A stretch of 64,000 nt of DNA from Acidobacteriota bacterium (GCA_013289955.1 JABCYZ010000025.1:34531-98530); one strand, 5' to 3'; shown: positions 35,109 through 44,920, counted from the first letter of the stretch. The notes: generated by a model not told the origin, from the letters alone. Made by a program: numbers and translations.

Positions 35109-35615
35109 ATGTACAAGCTGGCAGCATTGCTCACGATATGGCTGGCGCTTTCGCCGGCCTGGAGCCCACAAAGTGAATCCCTGAACGATTGTTACAGCCG
35201 CTGCAACGCGCCTCCGATCGATCCAGAAATGCAGCGGCAGGAGATTGTGAACCTTGAAAAGGAGGCGGCGCACGCGATCCAGCTGAGCGACGGAACATTT
35301 TTCCGAAGAGTGTATAGCGACGACTTCATGGGGACGCTCTCGCGGGGCGAGACAGTCAACAAGGCCGGATTTATCAATGCGGTGCAGTCGACCCTGGTCA
35401 AGTACGAAGCCTTCAACGCCACGGATATCAGGATCCACATTTTCCGGGAAACAGCGGTGGCCACCTGTTTGTGGTCCGCGAGGGCCGTCGCGCGGGGCCA
35501 GAGCGTGAACAGCCAGATGCGCGTCATGCACATTTACGTAAACAGCGGGAGCGGATGGAAGGTTGTGGCCGGGCAGACGAGTCCGCTGCCACCCTACACG
35601 CAGCTTGCTCTCTGA
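35109..35615 (+). CDS. Exported NTF2-like (DUF4440/SnoaL-type) protein
   Basis: A 168-residue protein with a short signal peptide (MYKLAALLTIWLALSPAWS). The mature domain follows the DUF4440 pattern: an N-terminal helix EIVNLEKEAAHAIQLSDGTFFRRVYSDDF, a strand-loop GETVNKAGFI, and C-terminal strands RVMHIYVNSGSGWKVVAGQTS. The cone-shaped NTF2 fold binds small hydrophobic ligands or acts as an isomerase/lyase; nothing shows which. Two cysteines near residues 28-32 may form a disulfide. GAGGAGGA precedes the start at a slightly long spacing. Confidence 0.8.
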   Translation: MYKLAALLTIWLALSPAWSPQSESLNDCYSRCNAPPIDPEMQRQEIVNLEKEAAHAIQLSDGTFFRRVYSDDFMGTLSRGETVNKAGFINAVQSTLVKYEAFNATDIRIHIFRETAVATCLWSARAVARGQSVNSQMRVMHIYVNSGSGWKVVAGQTSPLPPYTQLAL

Positions 35616-35726
35616 TGGTTCTTTCAAATGGCGGATGCGGCACGAAGCCGGGGAAACTGCCGCCGCCGTATACCACCGCCAAAGTGGCTGTCCTCGACTG
35701 GTTGTTTTTCTAGAGGCCAGCAGCCT

Positions 35727-38162
35727 TCATTCATAACGCAGTGCGACCATCGGGTCCACGCGCATCGCTCGCCGAGCGGGGACATAGCAGGCGAGGAGCG
35801 CAACGCCTACGAGGAGAAGCGCCACGCCGCCGAACGTTACTGGATCGGTGGGCTTCACGCCGTAGAGCAGACTCGAGATTAGTTTGGTCAGGGCGAAAGC
35901 GCCCATGATTCCAAGCGCCACTCCGGCAAATGCAAGTTGCGTGCCGCGACCGATGACCAGCCGCCAGATATCGCCCGGCTGCGCACCGAGAGCCATGCGA
36001 ATGCCGATTTCGTTTGTGCGCAGGCTTACGACATAACTCATCACGCCGTAGATTCCCATGGCCGCCAAAAGAAGCGCGAGGCCCGCGAAGACCCCGAGAA
36101 GAAATGTGGAGAAGCGGCGCGGCGAGAGGGAATCGGAAAACAAATGGTCGAGTGTTATCACGTGCGTTACCGGCAGATTGGAATCGAATTTGTGGACTTC
36201 GGCGATCGCGGCTTGCGCCAGCACCGACGGATCAGCGGCCGTGCGAATCACCGTGTACCGCGGCCAGCCTTGGCTGAAGTAAAGATCGAGTGTGGGCGGA
36301 CCATCGAGGCCATATTGGTGAACGTTTCCAACCACGCCAACAATCGTCAGCCAGCAGGGCGTAGGATCGAGCGAGCACAGATTGATGCGTTTTCCGACAG
36401 GGTCGCCGCCCGGGAAAAATCTCTGCGCGATGGCCTCGTTCACCACAATGGTTTGGCCGCTATAGTCGTGCGCATCCAGAGGCCGGCCCAGGCGAAGCGG
36501 AATTCCCATGGCTGCAAAGTAGCCCGGACTTGCACTGCGCGTCTCCGCAACGGGGCGCGCTCCGTTTGGCGGAAGCGGCTGTCCTTCGACGATAAATCTG
36601 GATGCCGAGCGCATGGCCGATCCCAGCGGCAAAACGCTCACCCCTCCGACGGCTTTGGTTCCGGGCAATGCCTGGATTTTTCGAGCGAGTTCGTCGAACT
36701 CGAGCGACTGTTTCCGGGCGAGCGCGAGCTGCTGCTCGGTGGTCAATTTGGCAGCTTCGTCGGGCGACAATTGCGGCTGATCCAACTCCATCGCCAGGAT
36801 ATGATCACGCTGGAAACCCGGGTCGACTTCCACGAGCCGATGGAAACTGCGAATGAGCAAACCCGCGCCGACCAGGGGAACAAGGGCGAGTGCAATTTCG
36901 GAGACGGCGAGCAGGCTGCGGAGTTTTTGTCCGCCGGCCCCCGCAGTTCTCGTTCCTTCTTTCAAAATGCCGTGCAGATCTTGTTTCAAAACCAGGATTG
37001 CCGGAATCAGACCGCAGACGATTCCCGCGAGAAAGCTCACGGCCAGCGTAAATCCCAGTACCCAACCGTTGAGTCCGGTTTCCTTTACGCTTGCGAGATC
37101 CGCCGGAACGAACGCGCCGAGGACACGAAGACCGGCGCCAGCCAGAACAACTCCCAATATGCCGCCAAAGATAGAGAGCACAATGCTCTCTGTAAGCAGC
37201 TGCGCAAGCAGTCGCGAGCCGCTGGCGCCCAGAGCGACGCGAAGCGCGATCTCTTTCTGCCTAACCGCGTTCCGCGCCAAAAGCAAATTCACGATGTTGG
37301 CGCAAGCCACCAGGAGCACAAGTCCCACGGCTCCGAAGAGAACCAGCAGCGCCACGCGCATCTTTACGGCCGAAGGATTTTCCATCGGCAGCACCAGCAC
37401 GCCCCAATTCTTGTGCGTGTCCGGAAAGGCTTGCTCTTCTTGACGATTCAAGGTCATAAGCTCGGCTTGTGCTTCTGAAATGCGTATGCCCGGTTTCATG
37501 CGCGCGAGAATATGGAACTCATGATGCAGGTGGCTCGTGAGGTCGTCGCCGTATTCGCTGACCGGCATCCAGAGGTCTGTAGAGGGGATCAAGCGAAATT
37601 CGGCCGGCAGAATACCAATGAGCGTGAAGCCCCTTCCGTCCAGCCTGATCGTCCGTCCTACCACCGAAGGGTCGGACCCAAAATGGCTTTGCCATAGCCG
37701 GTGGCTGATCAAGACGACTGGAGGATTGCCGGGTTTGTCTTCCTCTGGATGAAAAGTGCGTCCGGCAACCGGACGGATACCAAGCAACGGAAAAAGTCCG
37801 GAGGTCGCGAGGCTCGCTTCGAGGTGCTCGGCTTGACCGTCACCGGTCAAATTAAACCCGCTGGGAGGGTCAACATAAGCTGCCATCTGCGAAAAACTCT
37901 TTGCCTGGCGCTGGAAATCCTGGAAATCGCCTGCGGACATCGGGGTCTGCGGAAAGGCAGGGAGGTATGTATTCCAGACATGAACGAGCGCCGAGGGGTC
38001 GCGGTAGGGAAGCGGGCGGAGCAGGACACTTTCCACTACGCTAAAAATCGCGGTGTTTGCGCCGATACCTAAACCAAGAGTCAGAACCGCGACGGCGGTG
38101 AAGGCAGGGCTCTTCCGAAGCGCTCGAAAGGCGTGCCGCAAATCCTGCCAAACGTTTTCCAT
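35727..38162 (-). CDS. ADOP-type ABC transporter permease (MacB/FtsX family)
   Basis: An 811-residue protein from the ATG at 38162; a GTG three codons upstream is the alternative. It begins MENVWQDLRHAFRALRKSPAF, the fixed N-terminus of acidobacterial duplicated orphan permeases. It contains two FtsX/MacB units: TM1 near 22-45, a MacB-type periplasmic domain, three TM helices near 270-410, then a second periplasmic domain and three TM helices near 680-800, ending DPMVALRYE. No ATPase gene is adjacent. ADOPs probably extrude macrolide-like compounds or lipoproteins with an ATPase in trans, or act as mechanotransducers. Divergent from the Ser/Thr kinase. Confidence 0.88.
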   Translation of the reverse strand: MENVWQDLRHAFRALRKSPAFTAVAVLTLGLGIGANTAIFSVVESVLLRPLPYRDPSALVHVWNTYLPAFPQTPMSAGDFQDFQRQAKSFSQMAAYVDPPSGFNLTGDGQAEHLEASLATSGLFPLLGIRPVAGRTFHPEEDKPGNPPVVLISHRLWQSHFGSDPSVVGRTIRLDGRGFTLIGILPAEFRLIPSTDLWMPVSEYGDDLTSHLHHEFHILARMKPGIRISEAQAELMTLNRQEEQAFPDTHKNWGVLVLPMENPSAVKMRVALLVLFGAVGLVLLVACANIVNLLLARNAVRQKEIALRVALGASGSRLLAQLLTESIVLSIFGGILGVVLAGAGLRVLGAFVPADLASVKETGLNGWVLGFTLAVSFLAGIVCGLIPAILVLKQDLHGILKEGTRTAGAGGQKLRSLLAVSEIALALVPLVGAGLLIRSFHRLVEVDPGFQRDHILAMELDQPQLSPDEAAKLTTEQQLALARKQSLEFDELARKIQALPGTKAVGGVSVLPLGSAMRSASRFIVEGQPLPPNGARPVAETRSASPGYFAAMGIPLRLGRPLDAHDYSGQTIVVNEAIAQRFFPGGDPVGKRINLCSLDPTPCWLTIVGVVGNVHQYGLDGPPTLDLYFSQGWPRYTVIRTAADPSVLAQAAIAEVHKFDSNLPVTHVITLDHLFSDSLSPRRFSTFLLGVFAGLALLLAAMGIYGVMSYVVSLRTNEIGIRMALGAQPGDIWRLVIGRGTQLAFAGVALGIMGAFALTKLISSLLYGVKPTDPVTFGGVALLLVGVALLACYVPARRAMRVDPMVALRYE

Positions 38163-38325
38163 GTCACCCACCTGCTCGATACGTCGTTAGACGCCTGCCC
38201 AACGCCTGCGTTTCGATCTCTCCGATGTCCCTACCGCACCGCTTTTGAAGCGCCGACCAAAATGGCCACCCTCAGGGCGTCCGCTATCCGACAGTCGAAA
38301 GGAACGGTCGAAATTACGCCATGCG

Positions 38326-38354
38326 TTGACTTGCCTTACCGCGCACCCTAAGAT
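38326..38354 (+). promoter_or_regulatory. Sigma-70-type promoter of the Ser/Thr kinase gene
   Basis: TTGACT (38326-38331) and TAAGAT (38349-38354) are separated by exactly 17 bases and match five and four of six consensus positions. Transcription would start near 38361, about 18 bases before the ATG at 38379. This is one of the best-fitting promoters in the window. Confidence 0.6.
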
Positions 38355-38378
38355 GAGCGCCAAGGCAGGTCCCGCCTA

Positions 38379-40760
38379 ATGATAGGCCAAACTCTAGGCC
38401 ACTACCGCATCCTCGAAAAAATTGCCGCCGGAGGAATGGGGGTCGTCTACCGTGCTCATGATGAGCAACTTGAGCGGGATGTGGCACTTAAGGTTCTTCC
38501 CTCAGGCACCATAACTGATACTTCCTCTCGTCGCCAATTCCGCAAAGAGGCTCTCGCCCTAGCGAAACTAAGCCACCCCAATATTGAAACGATCTACGAG
38601 TTCGATACACAAGATGGTATCGACTTTCTCGTGATGGAATATGTTCCTGGGAACACGCTTGCGGAGCGACTTGGCAGTGGCGCCCTCCCGGAGAAGGAAG
38701 TAGTCGCCTTGGGCATGCAGATTACGGCAGCAATGGAAGAGGCCCACAATTGCGGCATTGTCCACCGTGACTTGAAACCACGGAATATCGCCATTACAGA
38801 GCGGGGACAGGCGAAGGTGTTGGACTTCGGTCTCGCGAAGCTCTTGCCCAAAGTAAACGAGGTAACTGCCGCCGATACCTTGACAGATACACAAGCGGGC
38901 GCTGGCACTCTGCCATATATGCCGCCGGAACAACTTCAGGGCGAGTCCGTCGACGCCCGAGCAGACATCTATACCATCGGCGCGGTGCTTTACGAGATGG
39001 CCACGGACCGCCGGGCATTCCCCGAACAGCTGCCGTCGCGCGTCATCAATGCCATTCTTCACCACCCGCCTGTTCCTCCTCGAGCGCTCAATTCCCGCAT
39101 TTCGCCGGAGCTGGAACGGATTATTCTCAAGTGTCTCGACAAAGAGCCCGGACGTCGTTTCCAATCGGCCAAGGAACTATCGGTGGATCTGTGTCGTTTG
39201 GACGGAGCTCCATCAAACGGGGTGGCGCCTCAGCCTCCTCCTCTCCGACCAAACAGTACCCGGTGGTTGGTTGTGTACTCTCTGGCCGCGCTGCTGGCGA
39301 TTCCCGCGGCGCTGATCGCGTTGAATTTCCACGGCTGGCGCGACGATCTGATGGGGCGCCCCCGGCCAGCCCAGGTCCGGTCGCTGGCGGTCCTGCCCTT
39401 CGAGAATCTTTCCGGAGACCCCGAGCAGGATTATTTCGCTGATGGAATGACGGATGCGCTGATTAATGACCTTGGTCAGATTGCTGCGCTGCGAGTGATT
39501 TCGCGGACCTCGGTGATGGCCTTCAAGGGGGCAAAGAGGTCACTACCGGACATTGCGCGCCAACTGCATGTCGAGGCAGTCGCGGAAGGTTCAGTGCGGC
39601 GCAATGAAGACAAGGTTCAGATCAATGTCCAGCTGGTGCAAGCTTCGACAGATGTTCAGTTGTGGGGGAGAAGCTACGAGCAGGATCTACGAGACATCTT
39701 GACTCTACAGAACGCTGTGGCCCGTGCGATTGCGGACGAGATCCAGATCAAGCTGACCCCGCAGGAGCAGGCCCAACTGTCAAGGAAGGATCAAGTCGAT
39801 CCTATAGCCCACGAAGCCTATCTCACAGGCCGATTTTACTGGAACAAGCGAACACCGCAGGGACTTCAGAAAAGCATCGATTCCCTTGAGCGAGCCGTAT
39901 CCATAGATCCGAAGTATGCTGTTGCTTACGCTGCCCTGGCCTATTCCTACCACCTGCTTCCCGAGTTGACTTCGGTCCCCGCCAGCGAGGCTTTTCCCAA
40001 AGCCAGGACTGCGGCGCTCAAAGCGCTGGAACTTGACGACTCACTCGCGGAGGCTCATACCGCCCTCGGAAACGTCAAAGAGGACTACGACTGGGACTGG
40101 AGCGGCGCCGAAAAAGAGTACAAGCGGGCCATTGAGCTCAATCCGGGGTACGAGATCGCGCACGTCTGGTATTCGAACCTGCTTTTGGAGCTAGGAAGGC
40201 TGCCCGAAGCTATCGTCGAGGCAAGGACAGCCCAACAACTCGATCCTCTGTCGGCGTTCACGAACGATAATCTTGCGGCCATGTTGTACTATGCAGGCGA
40301 GTACGATCAAGCCGTTCAACAATGTCAAAACACACTCGAAATCGACCCTGCCAGCCATCAGGCTCACCGTCATCTCGGGCAAATCTACATTCAGAAGCGG
40401 TTCTACCCGGAAGCCATTTCAGAGCTGAAGAAGGCGGTTGACCTCTCGCCCGGCAGCACCGAAGCCCTGGCGGATCTCGGATATGTTCTGGGTGTATCCG
40501 GAAAGAAAGAGGAAGCGAGGCAGATTTTGGTCGAGTTAGAAAACTCGTCCCAGCACCAATCTGTTTCGTCCTACCACCTTGCCATCGTCCATATCGGGTT
40601 GGGTGAAAGAGAACTCGCGCTGCAGTCTCTTCAGAAAGCGGTGGATGACCGCTCGCCGGGTGTTGTTCACTTAAAGGTTTCGCCCCTTCTCGAGGACCTT
40701 CGATCAGATCCGCGATTCGAAGATCTGCTGGTCTACACCGGCCTCTCGAGGAAACCCTAA
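38379..40760 (+). CDS. Ser/Thr protein kinase fused to TolB-like and TPR regions
   Basis: A 793-residue protein. The kinase domain (about 8-275) has the glycine loop IAAGGMGVVY, the catalytic loop HRDLKPRN, the DFGLAK metal motif and a PPEQLQGESVDARADIYTIG segment. A transmembrane helix near 305-325 follows (WLVVYSLAALLAIPAALIAL). Outside it are a TolB-N-like domain (RSLAVLPFENLSGDPEQDYFADGMTDALI, about 330-460) and at least five TPRs. The catalytic Lys is in ALKVLP. A Hanks-type kinase with an extracytoplasmic TolB/TPR sensor is the likely role. The TolB/TPR part parallels the winged-helix protein at 23.6 kb. Confidence 0.9.
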   Translation: MIGQTLGHYRILEKIAAGGMGVVYRAHDEQLERDVALKVLPSGTITDTSSRRQFRKEALALAKLSHPNIETIYEFDTQDGIDFLVMEYVPGNTLAERLGSGALPEKEVVALGMQITAAMEEAHNCGIVHRDLKPRNIAITERGQAKVLDFGLAKLLPKVNEVTAADTLTDTQAGAGTLPYMPPEQLQGESVDARADIYTIGAVLYEMATDRRAFPEQLPSRVINAILHHPPVPPRALNSRISPELERIILKCLDKEPGRRFQSAKELSVDLCRLDGAPSNGVAPQPPPLRPNSTRWLVVYSLAALLAIPAALIALNFHGWRDDLMGRPRPAQVRSLAVLPFENLSGDPEQDYFADGMTDALINDLGQIAALRVISRTSVMAFKGAKRSLPDIARQLHVEAVAEGSVRRNEDKVQINVQLVQASTDVQLWGRSYEQDLRDILTLQNAVARAIADEIQIKLTPQEQAQLSRKDQVDPIAHEAYLTGRFYWNKRTPQGLQKSIDSLERAVSIDPKYAVAYAALAYSYHLLPELTSVPASEAFPKARTAALKALELDDSLAEAHTALGNVKEDYDWDWSGAEKEYKRAIELNPGYEIAHVWYSNLLLELGRLPEAIVEARTAQQLDPLSAFTNDNLAAMLYYAGEYDQAVQQCQNTLEIDPASHQAHRHLGQIYIQKRFYPEAISELKKAVDLSPGSTEALADLGYVLGVSGKKEEARQILVELENSSQHQSVSSYHLAIVHIGLGERELALQSLQKAVDDRSPGVVHLKVSPLLEDLRSDPRFEDLLVYTGLSRKP

Positions 40761-40888
40761 AACCAAATCTTTGGGCTATTCCTTTTTCGCGTAACTGTTT
40801 TCCTCGGAAAGGAAGCGCTCATCCGTTTGAAGGAAACCCTGCGCCGCGGGCTTGCGACCGGTGAGTTCTTGGCAATCTGGAAGGCCTT

Positions 40889-41560
40889 CTAGAATGCGGC
40901 CCAAAATAGGGTGAACGGGCTCCCTGGCAAAATACTCAAAAGTTTGCAAATCCATTCCTGCAGTAACTGATCCTGAGAGGGGTTGTGGTGCGATCTTTTG
41001 CCGCGCATAAACCTCAGGAGTTCCCCATCGCTGCCGAAAAGCGCTTCCAGCTCTTTCTGGGTAAAGCCAGGCACTTCTCTTTTTCCCGCGAAATCGATCT
41101 GTTTCCTTCCCTCATCCAGAATGGCTTCTTTTTCCAAAAAATCTGCTTTTTTGATTCGAAAACTATTCGCGGCTGCGTTGTCGTGCCAGACGATCAGGCG
41201 TCCTATTTCCGCCACGTCGGAATCGGAGAGCACAAGCGTCGTGGAATGAGCCTTATCACCCAGGATCGCAAGGACGGTGCTATCGCGGTGGTGACTGAAC
41301 ATCTTCGCGTAGAAATTCTTCGATTTGTATGTGCCGTGAACAATCACCGTTCTATCCAGCCCCTGCAGGAAGTCCTGCGCCTCCAATACGAGAGTTTCTG
41401 ATCTTAACTGTCCTTCAAGACGGAGGGATCCCGTGCCGCCTTCCAATTCACCCTCCACCGCTGGAGTGGCGGCGTGCGCAGCCCGGAGTCCTGAATTCGC
41501 TAATCCGGCTGCTAACCCCGCGGACCCAATCTTTAGGAAGTCGCGACGTTCAAATGTCAT
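40889..41560 (-). CDS. Tat-exported protein of unknown function
   Basis: A 223-residue protein with a twin-arginine signal (MTFERRDFLKIGSAGLAAGLA; ERRDFLK is the motif), so it is exported folded and may bind a cofactor. The mature part has no recognised domain. Features seen are a long beta-rich middle (SETLVLEAQDFLQGLDRTVIVHGTYKS), a His pair in MFSHHRD, and a basic RGKRSHH stretch near residue 188. The C-terminus ends in an unusual hydrophobic LPGSPFTLFWAAF tail. AGAGGAGAG precedes the start. The 128 bases after its stop hold nothing that I can identify. Confidence 0.68.
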   Translation of the reverse strand: MTFERRDFLKIGSAGLAAGLANSGLRAAHAATPAVEGELEGGTGSLRLEGQLRSETLVLEAQDFLQGLDRTVIVHGTYKSKNFYAKMFSHHRDSTVLAILGDKAHSTTLVLSDSDVAEIGRLIVWHDNAAANSFRIKKADFLEKEAILDEGRKQIDFAGKREVPGFTQKELEALFGSDGELLRFMRGKRSHHNPSQDQLLQEWICKLLSILPGSPFTLFWAAF

Positions 41561-41778
41561 GGCTCTCTCCTCTTATCTTTTTCTGCCATTAAGAGTCTTC
41601 ACCAGGCACGTTGCTCGAGCGGGTGATTTCCACTATATCTGCGGAAGGATGACTCCAGGAACGGGGTACAGGGCCGAGTCAAACTGCGTAGACGCACTTT
41701 TACTCCCGCAGTTTAGGACTGTCAAGTAAATTGCAGCAATTCGGCCGGGGACGATCGATCCGGCAACATGCTTGCGTA

Positions 41779-42690
41779 TTAGTGGGGCGAGCCTCGGCCG
41801 GCGGTGGAACCAAACGCGTGAAATTCAAATTCCAGCAAAGCCGGCAAGTGTTCGGCAAAATAGGTCCAGTCGTGGCCGCCGGGATAGAGATGAAACTCGT
41901 GGGGAATGCGCCGCGAAGTCAGCAGCTTGTCGAGAGCTGCCGCGCCCACGTCAAAGCCGTAATCATCTTCGGAGCCGCAATCAAAATAAATTTTCAGTCC
42001 GGCCAGGTTTGCCGTGCCCGCGATGCTTACGGGATCGTTTTGCTTCCAGAACGCGGGATCGAACGGGGCGCCGAAGGCATCGCCCAGAACGCGCAGTTGG
42101 CGCGCTTGCTGGGAATTTAGCGCGCTGGTTTTGGGCCACTGCTCGACCAGCGCCGCGCTGTGGGCGCTCGCGGCGGCGAAAAGCTGCGGGTGACGGAACG
42201 CGATGTGCAACGCCCCGTAGCCGCCCATGGAGATGCCGGCAATGCCGCGCGAGCCGCGTCCGGGTCGCGTCCGGTAACGCTTCTCGACGGCGGGAATGAA
42301 TTCTTGCAGAAAAAAGTCTTCATAGCGGCGCTTGCCATCGCGGGAATTGATATAGAAGCTTGCGCCGGCGGCAGGGGTCACGATCAAAAGCTCGCCTAAG
42401 GAATGCTGCTCCCACAAGTCTTCGATAAGATTCATTCCGCCGGAATGGATGAGGAACTGATCGTTGTCACCCAGGCCGTGGAGTAAATACAGGATGGGGT
42501 AGCGGCGCGTCTTCTCCACATCATAGCTGGGCGGAAGGAGCACGCAGTAGGGGACGGCGCGAGCAAGTATTTTGCTTGGCTGCGAAACGCATTCGGCGCG
42601 TCCAGCAGCCAGTGAGGGAGGCGCCGGAAGGGCAAAGCCAGTCGAGGCAAGCAGCAGCGCCGCCAAAGCAGCGCGTCGAATTTTATTCAT
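41779..42690 (-). CDS. Exported alpha/beta-hydrolase esterase (esterase D/antigen 85-like)
   Basis: A 303-residue protein with a signal peptide (MNKIRRAALAALLLASTGFA). The nucleophile elbow is GISMGGYGAL (about residue 152). The acid is probably in YFDCGSEDDYGF, and the catalytic His is in YPGGHDWTYF near 280. This order matches the esterase/S-formylglutathione-hydrolase/mycolyltransferase family, here with a periplasmic or secreted location. Its ATG lies inside the last codons of the permease gene (8-base overlap), so it is translationally coupled to the ABC exporter and may act on the exported compound. Confidence 0.85.
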   Translation of the reverse strand: MNKIRRAALAALLLASTGFALPAPPSLAAGRAECVSQPSKILARAVPYCVLLPPSYDVEKTRRYPILYLLHGLGDNDQFLIHSGGMNLIEDLWEQHSLGELLIVTPAAGASFYINSRDGKRRYEDFFLQEFIPAVEKRYRTRPGRGSRGIAGISMGGYGALHIAFRHPQLFAAASAHSAALVEQWPKTSALNSQQARQLRVLGDAFGAPFDPAFWKQNDPVSIAGTANLAGLKIYFDCGSEDDYGFDVGAAALDKLLTSRRIPHEFHLYPGGHDWTYFAEHLPALLEFEFHAFGSTAGRGSPH

Positions 42691-44038
42691 ACCGCAGGGC
42701 CTCGACAGGGTTCAGCTTCGCCGCCCGCGAAGCCGGATAGAGGCCCGCGGCAAGACTCACCAGAACCGCAAGCACGATCGCCAGCAGCACCAGCCAAAAA
42801 GGTACAGAAAAAACATCCGTCGGGGGCAAGCTCTGCCGCTTCAAATATACGTTTATTCCGAACGTCACGGCTCTGCCTACCAGCCAGCCAAAGACCACGC
42901 CAAGAACGCCGCCCAGAAGGCCCATGACGCTCGCTTCCACAAAGAAAAGCTGTTTTACGTCGCGGTCCGCCGCGCCCAGGGCTTTCAAGATTCCAATCTC
43001 GCGCCGCCGCTCCAGAATTGCCATGACCAGGGTGTTGATAATTCCCAGCGTGGCCACTGCCAGCGCCAAGCTGCCGAAAATGAAGAGCAACATGTCGAAA
43101 ATTCTGAAGAACACTTCCAGGCTCTTCGTTGCATCCTGCAGAGAAAACGTCCCGAACCCCATAGTCTTGATAGCCGTCTCAATGCCTCCGACCAGTGACG
43201 CGCTTTTCGCGCGCACCGTCAGGCTCGCATATACGGGCTTCCCGGTCGGCGCTCGGACCGCGTCGCGCAGATCATTCACTTGCGCCGCGCGCAGCGAAGA
43301 GGCCACCTCCAGAGGAATCAGCAATCGCCCGCTTCCGAATCCTCCAAATCCTGCCGCTGGCTCCGTTTCTATGATTCCTACAATGCGCAGTTTCTTCTCG
43401 CGCGGCACAATCGAGAATCCCCCTGTCTCCCTATCGGCGGCGTGGCCTCCTGGCGTTCTGCCAGCTTCTGGCGGCAAGGCCTGCCTCTCCGCATAGCGCA
43501 CAATCAAATCCTTGCCAATCAGGCTAGAGGGCTGCGTCGACAAATCCCTGGCAAACTCAATCTGCAAAATCGCTTCGTCCGCGTTCGCACCAGAAAAAAA
43601 GCCGCCCTGTATTCCGTCGAACGATCCATTTCCCCGCGCCGACTCCGGTATCCCGGCGACGATCGTCGAATACGGAGTTCCGTTGTACCGGACCTCCGTC
43701 GGAAAGCGGACTTGTGAATAAACCTCCACGACATTCGGCAGTCGCTCGAACTCCTTCTTTGCATCATCGTCGAGCGCCCGCGCATTTTTTGCCGGAGAAC
43801 TTTCCGCCGGCCCACGCCGCATGGATTGCAGACTTCTTCGTTGCGTCACGATTACCGTGTCGAACAGCCCTGAATTTGACAGCCGCTTCGTCGCCAGCGC
43901 CTGCAGTCCGATACCCAGCGAAAGCCATGCCACCAAAGAGGCCACTCCAACGGCGACTCCGAGCGTAGTCAGAGAACTGCGCAGCACCGCTTCCCGCAAG
44001 TTGCGCAGCGCGAGTTCGCCGAGGTCGCCGGCCTTCAT
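42683..44038 (-). CDS. ABC transporter permease, MacB/FtsX family
   Basis: A 451-residue permease with one N-terminal transmembrane helix (about 20-45), a periplasmic MacB-type domain (about 50-310), and three C-terminal helices (about 315-440), ending in the family signature AAKLNPVEALRYE. It forms a homodimer with the ATPase encoded just upstream (ATGA overlap at 44035-44038). Such systems perform mechanotransmission across the envelope or extrude lipoproteins, peptides or macrolides. No membrane-fusion protein or TolC gene is adjacent. Confidence 0.88.
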   Translation of the reverse strand: MKAGDLGELALRNLREAVLRSSLTTLGVAVGVASLVAWLSLGIGLQALATKRLSNSGLFDTVIVTQRRSLQSMRRGPAESSPAKNARALDDDAKKEFERLPNVVEVYSQVRFPTEVRYNGTPYSTIVAGIPESARGNGSFDGIQGGFFSGANADEAILQIEFARDLSTQPSSLIGKDLIVRYAERQALPPEAGRTPGGHAADRETGGFSIVPREKKLRIVGIIETEPAAGFGGFGSGRLLIPLEVASSLRAAQVNDLRDAVRAPTGKPVYASLTVRAKSASLVGGIETAIKTMGFGTFSLQDATKSLEVFFRIFDMLLFIFGSLALAVATLGIINTLVMAILERRREIGILKALGAADRDVKQLFFVEASVMGLLGGVLGVVFGWLVGRAVTFGINVYLKRQSLPPTDVFSVPFWLVLLAIVLAVLVSLAAGLYPASRAAKLNPVEALRYE

Positions 44039-44742
44039 GATTTCACCCCATCGGTCAGCAATTTTCCGTCGGCCAGCGCGGCGATGCGATCCGCGAATCG
44101 TTCGGCCAGCGGCCGTTCATGAGTCACCATCACAATTGTCATGCCCAGTTTTTGCTGAATTTCTTTCAGCAGCAGCATGATGGATTCTCCGGTTGCGCTG
44201 TCCAAATTGCCGGTCGGCTCATCCGCAAAGAGAAGCGTTGGCCGGTTCACAAGCGCCCGCGCCAACGCCGCGCGCTGCTGCTCTCCACCGGAGAGTTCAC
44301 TTGGCCTGTGAGTGAGGCGCTTTTCGAGGCGTACACGTTCGAGCGCTTCCTGCACGCGCGCCCCGCGCTCGGCGCGATCTACTTCCGCAAGCCGCAGCGG
44401 CAGCTCTACATTCTCCTCGAGCGTCATGCGCGGCAGCAGGTTGAACGATTGAAAGACCATTCCGACCGTTCTGCTTCGATAACGCGCCAGTTCGAGCGAG
44501 CTCAACTCCGAGAGATTTCTGCCGTTTGCAAAAATCGCGCCTCCGGTTGGCCGGTCCAGCCCGGCCATCAGGTTCAGCAGCGTGGATTTCCCCGAGCCCG
44601 AACTCCCCAGCAGGGCCACAAACTCCCCGGAACGCACCTCGAGCGACACGTCGTCCACCGCGCGGATCACTGCGGCTCCCATTTCGTAGTGCCGCGAAAC
44701 CCGGTCCGCGTGCACGGCGACACCATTACTTGTCGTCATCAT
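44035..44742 (-). CDS. ABC transporter ATP-binding protein, LolD/MacB type
   Basis: A 235-residue ATPase with Walker [10 protein letters not shown] (about 47-55), Q-loop VFQSFNLL, signature [15 protein letters not shown], Walker [14 protein letters not shown] and H-loop VTHE. The [12 protein letters not shown] sequence is typical of the LolD/FtsE/MacB group. It is first in a three-gene operon (ATPase, permease, esterase) with overlapping starts and stops. GAGGGA lies upstream. It is divergent from blaI across 178 bases. Confidence 0.92.
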   Translation of the reverse strand: MMTTSNGVAVHADRVSRHYEMGAAVIRAVDDVSLEVRSGEFVALLGSSGSGKSTLLNLMAGLDRPTGGAIFANGRNLSELSSLELARYRSRTVGMVFQSFNLLPRMTLEENVELPLRLAEVDRAERGARVQEALERVRLEKRLTHRPSELSGGEQQRAALARALVNRPTLLFADEPTGNLDSATGESIMLLLKEIQQKLGMTIVMVTHERPLAERFADRIAALADGKLLTDGVKS

Positions 44743-44863
44743 CGTCCCTCGATGTTACTACGCATCCCGCGGCCTTTGAGTTACCAACTGCCGGTGCCTG
44801 GTTCTTTTCTCGCCCGGCTCCCTTCGAGGAAAGGGGCAGAAAGCGGGCTTTAAGAAAATTGCC

Positions 44864-44918
44864 TTGACACCGGAATACCGTAATGCTAGTTTTCTAGCAT
44901 AGTCGCTGGAAAACTAGC
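44864..44918 (+). promoter_or_regulatory. Promoter and twin BlaI-type operators of the blaI-M56 pair
   Basis: TTGACA (44864-44869) is a perfect -35 box, and 17 bases on TAGTTT (44887-44892) is a plausible -10. Box 1, ATGCTAG-TTTT-CTAGCAT (44883-44900), is a perfect 7-bp palindrome over the -10. Box 2, GCTGG-AAAA-CTAGC (44905-44918), is a near-copy ending two bases before the blaI ATG. The centres are 20 bases apart, two helical turns, as expected for two repressor dimers. Autorepression by BlaI is inferred from this layout. Confidence 0.7.
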
Positions 44919-44920
44919 AC

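Noticed and set aside
35937-37478. 513-residue plus-strand ORF
   Set aside because: Antisense to the first ADOP permease; rich in R, Q and H with no domain pattern.
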